This document shows positions 50,079 through 60,099 of a DNA stretch of 64,000 nt, piece by piece. Each line of letters opens with the position of its first letter. The first letter of the stretch is position 1. This DNA is from Rubinisphaera italica. GTDB taxonomy: Bacteria > Planctomycetota > Planctomycetia > Planctomycetales > Planctomycetaceae. The translations under genes and the position numbers were made by a program. Under the pieces are notes generated by a model. The model ran no database searches. It saw only the letters and a list, made by a program, of their open reading frames with translations, and was not told the DNA's origin. The stretch lies in the NCBI RefSeq assembly GCF_007859715.1, contig NZ_SJPG01000001.1:4242728-4306727 (forward strand). The letters run 5' to 3'.

Positions 50079-51410
50079 GTGAGCACACCCATTATCAAAC
50101 CTCAAACCCTGCGTGGGTTTCGTGACTTCCTCCCCGCCATGATGATTCCCCGGCTGCAAATTATTGAAGCCGCCCGGGAAGTCTATTCCCAATACGGCTT
50201 CAGCCCGATTGATACCCCTGCCCTGGAATATACAGAAATCCTGCTTGGCAAGGGGGGGAATGAAACCGACAAACAGTTGTATCGGTTTGAAGATCAGGGC
50301 GGCAGGGATGTCGCGATGCGGTTCGATCTGACGATTCCCTTCGCCCGCTTCGCCGCTCAAAACATCGGCGTCCTCGGCACTCCCTTCAAACGCTATCACA
50401 TTGCCCCGGTCTGGCGCGGTGAACGCCCGGCTCGCGGACGTTTTCGTGAATTTGTCCAATGCGATTTCGATACGATTGGCACCGATTCCCTCGCAGCGGA
50501 TATCGAAACGATTCTCGTCGTTCACGATTTGCTCGATAAAATCGGTATCGGCGAGTTCACCATTCGCATCAATCACCGACAACTGCTCAACGGTCTGCTC
50601 GAACAACTCGGTCTACTCGAACATTCCAAAGAACTGCTGCGGGCGCTCGATAAACTTCCCAAAATCGGAGAAGAAGCCGTCATCAAGGAAATGGTCGACA
50701 CAACTGGAGTAGAGTCCGGCAAAGCCGAGCAGGTTCTAAAACTGGCTGCTCTTCAGGGAGAACCAGAAGCAATTCTGGAAGAAGCCCGCAGTTTGATCAG
50801 TTCTTCCGAACTCGGACAGCAGGCCTGGTCGGCTCTGCAGGAAATTACCCAAACCTGCTCGAACATTGGCATCGCAACGAATCGTCTGTCGCTCGATCTT
50901 TCCATTGCCCGGGGACTCGACTATTACACGGGCCTGATTTTTGAAACCTTCCTGACCGATCTCCCCGACATGGGCAGCATTTCCTCAGGAGGACGTTACG
51001 ACGACCTGGCGGGTTTGTACACGAAACAGAAACTCTCCGGAGTCGGCGGCAGTCTCGGTTTAGATCGATTACTAGCTGCACTGGATGAAATGAAGCGACT
51101 TGATGAAGTCGCGACAACATCACAGATTCTCGTATTGCGTTTTGTCGAAAATCGACTGGCCGACTATCAGAAAATCAGCCGCCAGTTGCACCAGGCTGGT
51201 ATCGCCAGCGAAGTCTATCCCGAAGCTAAGGCCCTCAGCAAACAGCTGAAATACGCCGACCGCAAGAAAATTCCGCTGGCCCTCATCTCCGGCGAAGACG
51301 AACTGGCAGAAAATGTCTGGCAACTCAAAAACCTGCGAACGGGAAATCAGTTGACTGTGTCGGCTGATCATCTTGCTGAGACAGTGAAAGCGGAGTTGAA
51401 TACTCTGTAA
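50079..51410 (+). CDS. hisS: Histidyl-tRNA synthetase
   Basis: Charges tRNA-His; 443 residues, normal length for bacterial HisRS. Class II motif 1 lies in QTLRGFRDFLPAMM and the following helix; motif 2 includes YHIAPVWRGERPARGRFREF; HisRS-specific motifs are ARGLDYYTGLIFE (histidine A) and GGRYDDLAGLY; motif 3 is GGSLGLDRLLAAL. The C-terminal anticodon-binding domain begins near SQILVLRF and includes GIASEVYPEAKALSKQLKYA. The preferred start is GTG at 50079 (MSTPIIKPQ); a TTG at 50070 is in frame upstream. Neither has a clear ribosome site. A terminator for the opposite gene follows at 51429. Confidence 0.95.
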   Translation: MSTPIIKPQTLRGFRDFLPAMMIPRLQIIEAAREVYSQYGFSPIDTPALEYTEILLGKGGNETDKQLYRFEDQGGRDVAMRFDLTIPFARFAAQNIGVLGTPFKRYHIAPVWRGERPARGRFREFVQCDFDTIGTDSLAADIETILVVHDLLDKIGIGEFTIRINHRQLLNGLLEQLGLLEHSKELLRALDKLPKIGEEAVIKEMVDTTGVESGKAEQVLKLAALQGEPEAILEEARSLISSSELGQQAWSALQEITQTCSNIGIATNRLSLDLSIARGLDYYTGLIFETFLTDLPDMGSISSGGRYDDLAGLYTKQKLSGVGGSLGLDRLLAALDEMKRLDEVATTSQILVLRFVENRLADYQKISRQLHQAGIASEVYPEAKALSKQLKYADRKKIPLALISGEDELAENVWQLKNLRTGNQLTVSADHLAETVKAELNTL

Positions 51411-51428
51411 TGTGGCTGGAGTATTGTT

Positions 51429-51462
51429 AAAAAAACAATGCCCACGACAAGCGTGAGCATTG
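51429..51462 (-). terminator. Terminator of the SGNH-dehydrogenase gene
   Basis: Inverted repeat caatgc-cacg / cgtg-gcattg with one bulged position; on the minus strand it is followed by a run of seven T. It lies 54 bases past the stop at 51516 and between convergent genes. Confidence 0.85.
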
Positions 51463-51515
51463 CAGGATAACAAGATTAATGTGGTCTGGACCCTGATCTC
51501 AGGCCCCTCGACCCG

Positions 51516-54119
51516 TTACTCCATCGCTTTCAAGCGTCGATCGAGCGTTGCCATGGTTTCGTTCAGGGTGTATTCGAGATAGTCATCCTGATCGTAAATC
51601 AATGATTGAGCCGCGAGATCGAGAGCGGGCAGAACATCGTCTCCGGTGAAGAAGCTTAAAGCTCGCACGGCTTCGAGTCGCACGCGTGGGTGCTCGTCAT
51701 TAACGGAAGCGGTCAGCAATTCCAGTGGATTCTCGACTTGATCCTGCCAGTAACATAAGACTCGCGTAGCCGCTGCTCGTGCGCGAGGATCTTTGGATTG
51801 CAGAACCGTCTTGAGTAAGGCTTCGTCGACGACATCGTGCTGCTGATGAACCCAGAGGCCTTCCAGTTGCAGCCGCTCGAAGGAGTCGGAGTTTTTATCG
51901 AGCGATTTCAACCATTGATCAACCTGACCAATCACATCTTGACTTTCGCCAAGTCGCAATTCCCGTCGGACGCGATATCGAACACGATCGGAAGGATTGT
52001 CCAGCAGTTCGAGCAATTCGGGAACCGATTTGCCAGAGACAACGACGGGAGTTTCCAGTTCGTTATTGGTGTTACGAATTCGCCAGATGCGACCGTGCTT
52101 GGCATCGCGGTTTGGGTCGCGAACCGAGTGCTGCATGTGCCCGACGAGCGGATTGAACCAGTCCAGCACATACAGAGAACCATCAGGAGCAAACTGCAAG
52201 TCGACAGGACGGAAGTTGCGGTCGGAAGATTGCAGCAACGGTTCGACAGGATCGGCATGGAACCCGGAACCTTCGTCTTTCATACGGTACTGCAGTGTTC
52301 CCTGGAAGCCGATGCAGTTGTTGAGCAGATAATCGCCCTGCATTTCTTTTGGGAAATTCGTGCTGCTGACAAACTCGCAACCACAAGTGGGGCGCCACTG
52401 TTTAGTCAGGAACTGCTTGAGGCGACCATGCTTGTTGGGGTAATCGACATCGCCAGAGAAAGCCGCTCCGAAATAGTTGGCACCGCCTGAAGCGTCGGCG
52501 ACAAAGTTCTGCCCCCATTCATCAAAGGTATGTCCCCAGGGATTGGCAAACGGATAGGAGACGAAGACATCCACTTTTTCTGTGCGGGGTTCATAACGAT
52601 AAACACCAGCGTTCACACAACGAGTGGGGCCGTAAGGGGTTTCAATCTGAGTATGATGAAATGTTCCTTCCTGGAAGTACAGTGCGCCATCCGGCCCCCA
52701 GGTGAAAGCAGAAATCGAATGGTGAGAGTCAGCGGTGTCGAAACCGTGCAGGACGATTTCTTTGGTATCGGCTACGTCATCGCCATCGGTATCTTTCAGG
52801 AAAACCAAATTCGGTTGTTGAGCGACATAGGCTCCACCATCTCCGAGTTCAAAACCGGTTGGAAGATGCAGTCCGTCAGCAAAGATGGTTTGCTTATCGG
52901 CTTTGCCATCGTTGTCGGTATCTTCGAGAATCAGAATTTTATCGTGGACAGGATTCCCGGGCAGATACATCGGGTAAGTTGGCATCGTACAAACCCACAG
53001 ACGGCCTTTGCCGTCAAAGGTGAATTTGCAGGGATTTTCGAGATCTGGAAAATCCTTTTCTGAGGCGAACAGATTCGCTTCAAAACCATTCGGCAGTTTG
53101 AAAGTGGCGAGTGAATTTTCAGGTGAGGTGATTGTCAGATCGAATGTGATATTCGTTTCAACATCGACAAAGTCGCCCGTGTTGCTGTCGTCGATTTCAT
53201 CGGGAACCTGTTCCCCTTTACAGATTTTATGAATACGAGCATCGCGGTTGGCGACCATCTTACGGAGCTTTTCGAACTCCGCAGGGAAGTTGACGACGCC
53301 GAAGGGCTTTTTGCGTCCCCCATAAATATAGAATCCATTGACGGCTCGATAATCGTACCAGTGCTGCAAATTCTTCTCGGCAACGGCTTCTCTTAAAGCT
53401 TCCTGCTCGATTTTCGAGGAAGCCTCGCTTTTGCCAAAGGTGCGATCGATCATGATCGGGGCCAGCTTTTTGTAGCCACTCTCGACCAGATGAATTCCAT
53501 TGAAGGTGAGCGGCTCTTTGGCGGCATTCATCAATCGTAATGAGGGATGATACAAATCGACAAATCCAACACCAGTCTGCTCAGCCACTTCTTTCATGGC
53601 TGCGGTGTAGAGTTCGATGTTCTTATTGTTCTGATCCCCAGCTGTCAGATTCCGTTCGGGTAGATTTTCACTGGCAATCGGCGAAAAGAGCAGCACTTCA
53701 GGAGCAGATTCTCCATTGTATTTGGTGGTCGTCCAGGTTTTGATTTCTGAAGTCAGGTCCTGTTTGAACTTCTCTAGTCCCGCTTCGCCTGCGAAGGATT
53801 CGTTGAATCCGAATGCGGCGATAATTACATCGGGTTTGTGATCTTCAAGGGTATGTCCGTGATCGTTGAAGTCCTGGGACCGAGGTCGCAATTTCAGTTC
53901 GTCAGCCGACCATCCCAGATTTCGAATTACGAGATCGTGTTCAGGGAATCGTTCATAGAGCAGTGTTTCAAAATGATTGGCGTCCTGCATCCGTTCGACG
54001 AACGTGTTTCCGATGAGGACGATTTTATCCCCCTTGTTCAGTTCCAGTTCAGCCGCGGTTGCTGTGACGGCTAAGGCAGCGATGCAGCACATCGCAGTCA
54101 TCAGGTGACGTAATTTCAT
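51516..54119 (-). CDS. Exported SGNH hydrolase-PVC-type dehydrogenase-HEAT protein
   Basis: An 867-residue exported protein with a signal peptide (MTAMCCIAALAVTATAAE). Residues about 30-225 form an SGNH/GDSL hydrolase: VLIGNTFVERM in place of the GDS block, AAFGFNESF, and FNGIHLVESGY with the His. A linker precedes the PVC-type membrane-bound dehydrogenase propeller (about 345-690), with FKLPNGFEANLFA, DGKGRLWVCTMPTYP, ILEDTDNDGKADKQTIFADGL-like and WGPDGALYFQEGT motifs. HEAT-like repeats end the protein (DPRARAAATRVLCYWQD). No CxxCH heme motif is present, unlike longer family members with a C-terminal cytochrome. It could act on carbohydrate esters or sulfated glycans, by inference. The ATG start at 54119 precedes the signal peptide. 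Confidence 0.85.
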   Translation of the reverse strand: MKLRHLMTAMCCIAALAVTATAAELELNKGDKIVLIGNTFVERMQDANHFETLLYERFPEHDLVIRNLGWSADELKLRPRSQDFNDHGHTLEDHKPDVIIAAFGFNESFAGEAGLEKFKQDLTSEIKTWTTTKYNGESAPEVLLFSPIASENLPERNLTAGDQNNKNIELYTAAMKEVAEQTGVGFVDLYHPSLRLMNAAKEPLTFNGIHLVESGYKKLAPIMIDRTFGKSEASSKIEQEALREAVAEKNLQHWYDYRAVNGFYIYGGRKKPFGVVNFPAEFEKLRKMVANRDARIHKICKGEQVPDEIDDSNTGDFVDVETNITFDLTITSPENSLATFKLPNGFEANLFASEKDFPDLENPCKFTFDGKGRLWVCTMPTYPMYLPGNPVHDKILILEDTDNDGKADKQTIFADGLHLPTGFELGDGGAYVAQQPNLVFLKDTDGDDVADTKEIVLHGFDTADSHHSISAFTWGPDGALYFQEGTFHHTQIETPYGPTRCVNAGVYRYEPRTEKVDVFVSYPFANPWGHTFDEWGQNFVADASGGANYFGAAFSGDVDYPNKHGRLKQFLTKQWRPTCGCEFVSSTNFPKEMQGDYLLNNCIGFQGTLQYRMKDEGSGFHADPVEPLLQSSDRNFRPVDLQFAPDGSLYVLDWFNPLVGHMQHSVRDPNRDAKHGRIWRIRNTNNELETPVVVSGKSVPELLELLDNPSDRVRYRVRRELRLGESQDVIGQVDQWLKSLDKNSDSFERLQLEGLWVHQQHDVVDEALLKTVLQSKDPRARAAATRVLCYWQDQVENPLELLTASVNDEHPRVRLEAVRALSFFTGDDVLPALDLAAQSLIYDQDDYLEYTLNETMATLDRRLKAME

Positions 54120-54698
54120 ATTCGTTCCATAATATAAGGTGAAGAGTTATGTCGGGCAGGCTTGCGGGGCAGGTCATCTTCAAACGATGTTGAAAAGATG
54201 CTCTGATTTGTGCCTGCCATTCGAGTTTGTCTTTACAAATGTATCAGGCAATTTGACGTAAATTCCAGCAGACATCGCATCAATTATTCCAGATAAGAAC
54301 AGCCAAGGCAACCATCTCTACTGATTCGGTGTCATAAAACGAGTGATTTGGTCTATTTCATTGGTCATGTTTATACAGGAAAGAAATAGAGAAATTGCAA
54401 TACCCTCGATTTCCCAGTTTGTGTATTGCTATCCATATTTCCCGAAGAAAATCGATCTTTGCACAACTGACAACAGATGGTACATTTTCCAATTCCGAGC
54501 TTCGTCGGCGTGATAATCGTCACTGAATCCTGTCTTTTCAGTCTTTTCGATTTGATCTTACTTCGATCTCCCTAGTGAAAAACCTGTATTTGTAGGACAA
54601 CAGATGCCCATCCGGGGCATTCAAGGAGCAAACGGCTCTGACTGTTGATACTGTCTCTCCTGAGAGACCCGATCCCCGACCGACAAGGATGTCGTCTC
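54120..54698. other. Divergent intergenic space
   Basis: About 580 bases between divergent genes; must hold both promoters. A 7-bp gcaatac/gtattgc hairpin lies at about 54396-54429. No gene or named RNA seen. Confidence 0.4.
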
Positions 54699-55604
54699 AT
54701 GAAATTTTGTCGCTTCAACGTGACTTTGCCTTCTTCAGTCGCCCTGTGCCTGTTTGTTATTTCCTCAACGTCTCCCTCTGACGTTCTGGCGCAAAATGGA
54801 CAACCCGCTGCCAATCCAAAACCAGCAGCACCGATCAATCAGGCCCTCAATCCAGAACTGGATCATATTCTCAATAACTGGGAAAAAGCGGGGGATTTCA
54901 CCAAAAAACTCGAAGGCAAACATAAACGATACATCTACGACCATGTCTTCCTGGTCGAGAAATGGTCGGAAGGGGAGTTTTACTATGAAGCTCCTGATAA
55001 GGGGCGTATTGATTTAGAGGCACCTTCCAACTTTAAGGAAGGACAAAAACGTCCACGAAACGGCAAACAGTACGCGATTCAGAAAGATAAGCCGGAACGC
55101 TGGATTTGCGACGGCAAGCAGGTCTTTGCCATCGATGAAGATCGCAAAGAATATCAGCGTTTGCCAATTCCGGTTGATTCTCAGGGTGAAAACATTGTCG
55201 ATGGCCCTCTCCCATTCCTGTTTGGAATCTCCAAAGAAAAAGTGCTGATGCGATATAACATCACTTTGCATACCCCCGCCACTGGTGGACGGCACAATCT
55301 GGAAGGTGGAATTATTCACCTGAAAGTGAAGCCTCTCTGGCAACAGGATGCTGCGAACTGGCAACAGGCCGAGGTCATGCTCGATGCCCGCAGCTATCTT
55401 CCGACTGCGATTCGACTGATTCATCCGGGTGGCAATGTGGAAACCGGTGGGAATAACGAAACGGTTTATGTCTTTGAGGACGTCGTCCGCAATGCCGATC
55501 AGGGAATTGTGGGTGTGTTATGGAAGGGAGATCCGTTTGATCCCCGCCTGCGTGGATACAAAGAATTGACACAAACTTCGATGGAACCGACTGGCAGCAG
55601 GTGA
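54699..55604 (+). CDS. Exported planctomycete protein, TIGR03009-like
   Basis: A 301-residue exported protein with a signal peptide ([19 protein letters not shown]). The mature part resembles the planctomycete-specific TIGR03009 group (LolA-like outer-membrane lipoprotein carrier fold), with [50 protein letters not shown] and the C-terminal strands [19 protein letters not shown] carrier role for lipoprotein-like cargo is speculative. The ATG at 54699 is chosen because AAGGA lies 9 bases upstream and it directly precedes the signal peptide; the frame extends to 54645. It is followed by a Minf_1886-like gene on the same strand, 190 bases away. Confidence 0.75.
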   Translation: MKFCRFNVTLPSSVALCLFVISSTSPSDVLAQNGQPAANPKPAAPINQALNPELDHILNNWEKAGDFTKKLEGKHKRYIYDHVFLVEKWSEGEFYYEAPDKGRIDLEAPSNFKEGQKRPRNGKQYAIQKDKPERWICDGKQVFAIDEDRKEYQRLPIPVDSQGENIVDGPLPFLFGISKEKVLMRYNITLHTPATGGRHNLEGGIIHLKVKPLWQQDAANWQQAEVMLDARSYLPTAIRLIHPGGNVETGGNNETVYVFEDVVRNADQGIVGVLWKGDPFDPRLRGYKELTQTSMEPTGSR

Positions 55605-55794
55605 GTTGAGTTCTTTCAAAGTCACCTGATCATGGTTCTTTAAGAGAAAAACGCATAAAAATTCGGGGATACCAGGCGATAACACGAAGTTGTTTCTGGA
55701 TTTTTGGGAATTCAATTGCAAGAATAAGATATCGAGAAGTTCAGAACATCTTTTTCTATTTTGAACTGAAAATATCTGTATCGAGGGACGATTC

Positions 55795-56202
55795 ATGATG
55801 ACAACGGGCGATGTACTGAGTCTGAAAAAACCGTATCATCGAAATGCGTATGAATTTGTTTTCGACGCCTTGCGTTACACTCAGGATATGCTCGACCGTG
55901 ACCGACTGATCGACGGCATGACCGGAGACTCAGCTCATATTTCCGGGACTGAATTACTCGAAGGCATCCGCTTGCTGGCTTTGGAACGCTACGGTTTACT
56001 GACTCAAACCGTCTTTCGCAACTGGGGAGTTCGTTCCACTGAAGATTTCGGTCGCATTGTTTTCGACTTGATCGAACGAGGCGAAATGAAAAAGACAGAA
56101 CGCGATCAGCTGAGCGATTTTGTCGAAGTCTTTCACTTCAAAGATGCATTCGATAATAATTATGTTCTCGACCTGAGCGAAGCATTCAAATCCCACCGAT
56201 AA
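55795..56202 (+). CDS. Minf_1886-like hypothetical protein
   Basis: A 135-residue protein resembling the Minf_1886 family found in Planctomycetota and Verrucomicrobiota: [57 protein letters not shown] and the C-terminal [13 protein letters not shown]. No function is known. No signal peptide or membrane segment, so it is probably cytoplasmic. The start may be the ATG at 55795 or the next one at 55798; GAGGG lies upstream. Confidence 0.78.
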   Translation: MMTTGDVLSLKKPYHRNAYEFVFDALRYTQDMLDRDRLIDGMTGDSAHISGTELLEGIRLLALERYGLLTQTVFRNWGVRSTEDFGRIVFDLIERGEMKKTERDQLSDFVEVFHFKDAFDNNYVLDLSEAFKSHR

Positions 56203-56214
56203 ATAACAGGTATT

Positions 56215-56326
56215 GGCGAGCCGAGTCAGTGATGACTCGGGTGGGTTCGATTCACCCACGGCTCTGTATGTTCTACCAAGGCACAATGATCGTGAGAAAA
56301 CCAGAGTCATCCTGACTCGGCTTGCC
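56215..56326. repeat. Structured palindromic spacer element
   Basis: Outer arms ggcgagccgagtcag (56215-56229) and ctgactcggcttgcc (56312-56326) are reverse complements at 14 of 15 positions. Inside, ccgagtca/tgactcgg (from 56221) forms a local 8-bp hairpin and gtgggt/acccac (56241-56259) a further stem. No matching second copy was found in this window. Confidence 0.65.
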
Positions 56327-56357
56327 TGAAGATCACTCTTATGGAACCAGATCGACA

Positions 56358-56819
56358 ATGAATCAGGCGGCTGTCGAAACGCAGGCTACTCCGACGGCTT
56401 CAAAGAAGCATGCTCTCCCTTTTTATCTGGCGATATTGCTGGGCATCTGCTGGCTTATTTCACTGGCAATTCTTTCCCTGTTCACGGCCAATCCCGTCAC
56501 GCTCAATCGTGTCCAGATTATGAGAGCGGATGCAGTCATTGCTGCAGAGATTGTCGATATTCAGGGCACAATCGGCGTCAATGAAGTGCTTTTTACCCGG
56601 CAGGGAGTCGATGTCGAGCCTGAAACCACTTTTCAAGTACTGCCGCCCAGTCCTCACTGGCAGCCACAGATGCAGCGGATTCTGCCAATTCTGCGAGATG
56701 CTGACGGAAACTGGCGAATCGCTCCTGCACCGCTGCCGAAAACCGTTGAAATCGATTATCCCGATCGGCCCGATGTGAGAGCAGAGGTCAAGGAAATTGT
56801 ATCGTCGCTACCGCATTAA
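56358..56819 (+). CDS. Small membrane-anchored protein, unknown function
   Basis: A 153-residue protein with one N-terminal membrane segment (about 24-46, PFYLAILLGICWLISLAILS) and a polar remainder, presumably extracytoplasmic, with no recognised domain. The ATG at 56358 is preferred over a frame to 56322, since the latter adds an unlikely tail. A weak GGAA lies upstream. It is preceded by a palindromic element and followed by a 556-base space before the ABC operon. I do not recognise the family. Confidence 0.6.
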   Translation: MNQAAVETQATPTASKKHALPFYLAILLGICWLISLAILSLFTANPVTLNRVQIMRADAVIAAEIVDIQGTIGVNEVLFTRQGVDVEPETTFQVLPPSPHWQPQMQRILPILRDADGNWRIAPAPLPKTVEIDYPDRPDVRAEVKEIVSSLPH

Positions 56820-57375
56820 ATGACTGATGCGGGCAATACAATTCAGACCAACGATACCGATTGTGCGTTTTTCAGTTTGAAAATCTCATGAATTCGCCAA
56901 CGTTTCTGCTCGAATGCTCGTATCGTGGTTAGGGTCTGCTTATACTCAGGACGCATTTTAGACTGGAGAGATCGTTTTCAATCGCTTGAAAACCTCTTTT
57001 TCTTCAGGGTTTTTGAAAAAGATTGCGTTCTGCGTATCTCTTCAAAGACGAATCCCACTAGAGGAATGTGATGGGATTTTGCGGAAGATGGATTTTCAAC
57101 AGGACTATTGGAATGTTCCCTTTAAGAATGCGGGTTGAAAAATCTCGAAGGTAAACGAAAGTGCTTGCTCTTTCGTCGAATTCGCGGATCAGAACTCGAA
57201 ATCTAAGCTGGAATGCTGCACTATTCCTGTTACTCATACAATTTTTCAGAGCATATGGGCGTCAGGACTTTAGTCCGTAGTTCATGGCTCGATTCTCACG
57301 GCTAAAGCCGAGAGAAATTCAGTTCAGAGATCATTTAGTTTTTCATCCATAGTGAACACGGGTAAGGCTTGAGGC
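56820..57375. other. Intergenic space before the ABC operon
   Basis: No gene seen. Near 57265-57312 lies a small repeat-like block with cggctaaagccg hairpin and ggactttagtcc, which look like parts of a palindromic repeat. The rest has no clear element; the ABC operon promoter must lie here. Confidence 0.45.
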
Positions 57376-58308
57376 ATGAATCAACCGGAAAATGTGATTG
57401 AGATTCGCAATCTTTCCAAAGTCTATCGTGATTTTTGGGGCCGTAAGAAAGTACAGGCTCTGAAATCGCTGAGTCTGGACGTCAAAAAAGGCGAAATTTT
57501 TGGCTTACTTGGACCAAACGGTTCAGGGAAAACGACAACCATGAAGTTGCTGCTCGGTCTGTTGTTTCCGACAACCGGCGATGTGAGTATGTTCGGCGAG
57601 CCCGCTTCGAACGTCGAAAAGAACGAAAAAATCGGCTACCTGCCGGAAGAATCGTACCTGTATCGCTTCCTGAATGCGGACGAAACCCTCGATTTTTACG
57701 GTCGCCTGTTCAATATTTCGAGTGACGAACGTAAAAAACGACGAGACGCTCTCATTGAACGAGTCGGCCTGCAACACGCCCGTAAACGTCAGCTCAAAGA
57801 GTATTCCAAGGGGATGACCCGTCGTATCGGGCTGGCCCAGGCTTTGATCAACGATCCCGATCTGGTTCTGCTCGATGAACCGACCAGTGGTCTGGATCCG
57901 ATCGGAACCCGAGACATGAAAGACATGATTCTCGACCTGCGGGATCAGGGGAAAACGGTTGTGATGTGTTCCCACCTGCTGGCCGATGTGCAGGATGTTT
58001 GTGACCGCATCGCCATTCTTTATGGCGGCGAATTGAAGGTCATGGGCCGAGTTGATGAACTCCTCAAATCGAAAGAGCAGGAACAGATTCTGACTTCGAC
58101 ATTGAGTGATGAAGCACTAAATGAGGTCAAAGCGGTTCTGGTCAAGCACAATGCGGAATTTATTTCTGCAGACCGTCCGACGGCTACTCTCGAAGATCTG
58201 TTCCTGAAAACGGTTCAGATTTCACAGGCACAGCCGGGCAAGCGATTCGTGTCTGCAGACGACAAAGCCGAGTCGCCTCTGGATAACGAAGAAAAGCCAG
58301 CGACATAA
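57376..58308 (+). CDS. ABC transporter ATP-binding protein
   Basis: A 310-residue ATPase subunit, with Walker [10 protein letters not shown] near residue 50, signature [15 protein letters not shown], Walker [14 protein letters not shown] and the H-loop [10 protein letters not shown]. It ends with a long C-terminal extension (from about 220) with [10 protein letters not shown] and acidic tail, as in multidrug or lipid ABC exporters of the CcmA/NatA type. It is followed by a permease and a coupled membrane-anchored gene, so it energises that system; substrate unknown. Starts at ATG 57376 (the AGG at 57370-57372 is only three bases away). Confidence 0.93.
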   Translation: MNQPENVIEIRNLSKVYRDFWGRKKVQALKSLSLDVKKGEIFGLLGPNGSGKTTTMKLLLGLLFPTTGDVSMFGEPASNVEKNEKIGYLPEESYLYRFLNADETLDFYGRLFNISSDERKKRRDALIERVGLQHARKRQLKEYSKGMTRRIGLAQALINDPDLVLLDEPTSGLDPIGTRDMKDMILDLRDQGKTVVMCSHLLADVQDVCDRIAILYGGELKVMGRVDELLKSKEQEQILTSTLSDEALNEVKAVLVKHNAEFISADRPTATLEDLFLKTVQISQAQPGKRFVSADDKAESPLDNEEKPAT

Positions 58309-58416
58309 GTCTGGCTGTAACATTGGCGAGTCGAGCGTCTGGTCACTCAATCGTCGCAAAATATGACAACTGTGATTTTTTCTATTCGATGATTCTCTAG
58401 TGGAGTAACGCGAACA

Positions 58417-60099
58417 ATGTCCTTTGACGTTGTCGGATTTGATTTTCTCGAAGGGCTGACACACTTTCTAAAAGTGTTCGGCGGCGTTGCTTTGACTGCG
58501 CTCATCGTTTCCTTCATTCTGGCCCTCATCCAATATGGTGGACGTGGACCTGGCCTGTTTTTCAAAACATTGTGGCAGGCTCTGGTCGATTTTGCCCACA
58601 CTTCGCCACGGCGTGTCTGGGCGATTACCGAACTGACCTGGAAAGAGTCGGCTCGAAAGAAGGCACTGTTTGTCTTCGTTGTGTTCGCCATTCTTATCAT
58701 GTTTGCTGGCTGGTTCCTGAGAGACTCTGTTGATCGAGCCGATCTGCAATTAAAAATTTATGTCAAATTTGTCCTGACAGCGATTTCGTGGCTGACGCTC
58801 CCGGTCATTCTCCTGCTTTCCTGTTGGGGATTGCCGGCTGATATCAAAAACCGTTCCCTGCATACCGTCGTGACGAAACCAATCCGCCGTCATGAAGTTG
58901 TGCTGGGGCGTTTCTTCGGCTTCACACTTGTCGGTACTGTCATTTTGCTGGTCATGGGAAGTGTAGGTTATCTGTGGACAGTTGGCCAAATGCCCGAAGC
59001 AGCGAAATCTGAACTGGTCGGTCGCGTTCCTGTCTACGGGGATATGACCTACTCCAATCGCATTGGAGACCGTCCTGATTTTGATGATCCCAACAATCCC
59101 CAGAACCCGGCTTCAGCCGCGACGAACGTGGGAGATGTCTGGGAATTCCGAAGTTACATTGAAGGGGGAACCAAATCCCGTACTTTCTACGACTTCGACA
59201 ATATTGATGTCGCTGCTGCCAAACGAGCCGGACAATTCCGGATTGAATACAATTTCGAAGCGTTCCGAACTCATAAGGGAGATATCGAAAAACGATTGCT
59301 GTGCCGAATTACAATTGTCAATAATGAATCTGGATTGAGAGTCCCTCTGGAGACATTTGAGGTTAAGGAATTCAGCAACCGTTCAGCCGATAAAACGATT
59401 ATTCTCGGGGGCACTGACGAAGAGGGCAACCCCATCGAAACAGTGACTTATCGCGAAGAAAACACGAACGAAGTCAAATCGGTCAACATCTTCGATGAAC
59501 TTCTCAAGGGTGGAGATATCACCGTTGAAGTGCAATGCCTGGACCCGGGACAATTCCTCGGAATGGCTCGTCCCGACCTGTTCATTCGCATGCCCGATCG
59601 CCCATTCTACATCACGTTTTTCAAGGCCATCTTTGGGATTTGGCTGGAAATGGTGCTGATTATCGTTCTCGGAGTGACAGCCAGTTGCTTTGTGAAGGGG
59701 CCGGTCGCCACATTGCTGACCTTCGGAATGCTGGTTATCGGATCAGGCTTCAGTGAGCTGATGCAATCATTGGCAATCGGAACCAGTGAAGGCGGCGGCC
59801 CGTTTGAGTCGGCTTACCGTATGTTTATGCACTTGAATCCGTCTGTCAGTATTGATGATGGCCCCTTAAAAACCATCATGACGATCGTCGATCAGGCGGC
59901 ACTCGGTTTCCTCTGGACTGTCCAATATTTATTCCCTCAATTTGAGTATTATAACATGGTTCCTTTCGTCGCTAACGGCTTCGATGTCCCATGGAAGGCC
60001 TCATTGCTGCCGAGTATTCTCGTCACGCTGGCCTTTGTGATTCCCTGTTTAATCCTCGGGTACTTCTCGATGCAATTAAGAGAGATGGAAGCGAAATAA
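58417..60099 (+). CDS. ABC transporter permease
   Basis: A 560-residue integral membrane protein. Predicted segments lie around residues 20-40, 83-101, 118-138 and 165-190, then a large polar region (about 195-400) with no membrane segment, and further segments at about 405-450 and near the C-terminus. The conserved [16 protein letters not shown] and [20 protein letters not shown] segments resemble ABC-2 type permeases that work with CcmA-like ATPases. The extracytoplasmic loop is unusually large. It follows the ATPase gene by 108 bases and its stop overlaps the start of the next gene. The start ATG at 58417 has GGAG 11 bases upstream. Confidence 0.82.
   Translation: MSFDVVGFDFLEGLTHFLKVFGGVALTALIVSFILALIQYGGRGPGLFFKTLWQALVDFAHTSPRRVWAITELTWKESARKKALFVFVVFAILIMFAGWFLRDSVDRADLQLKIYVKFVLTAISWLTLPVILLLSCWGLPADIKNRSLHTVVTKPIRRHEVVLGRFFGFTLVGTVILLVMGSVGYLWTVGQMPEAAKSELVGRVPVYGDMTYSNRIGDRPDFDDPNNPQNPASAATNVGDVWEFRSYIEGGTKSRTFYDFDNIDVAAAKRAGQFRIEYNFEAFRTHKGDIEKRLLCRITIVNNESGLRVPLETFEVKEFSNRSADKTIILGGTDEEGNPIETVTYREENTNEVKSVNIFDELLKGGDITVEVQCLDPGQFLGMARPDLFIRMPDRPFYITFFKAIFGIWLEMVLIIVLGVTASCFVKGPVATLLTFGMLVIGSGFSELMQSLAIGTSEGGGPFESAYRMFMHLNPSVSIDDGPLKTIMTIVDQAALGFLWTVQYLFPQFEYYNMVPFVANGFDVPWKASLLPSILVTLAFVIPCLILGYFSMQLREMEAK

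Noticed and set aside
56240..56262. Possible tRNA T-arm (gtgggttcgattcacccac)
   Set aside because: The ttcgatt loop looks like a T-loop, but no acceptor, D or anticodon arm flanks it and the stem register is wrong. It belongs to a palindromic spacer element.
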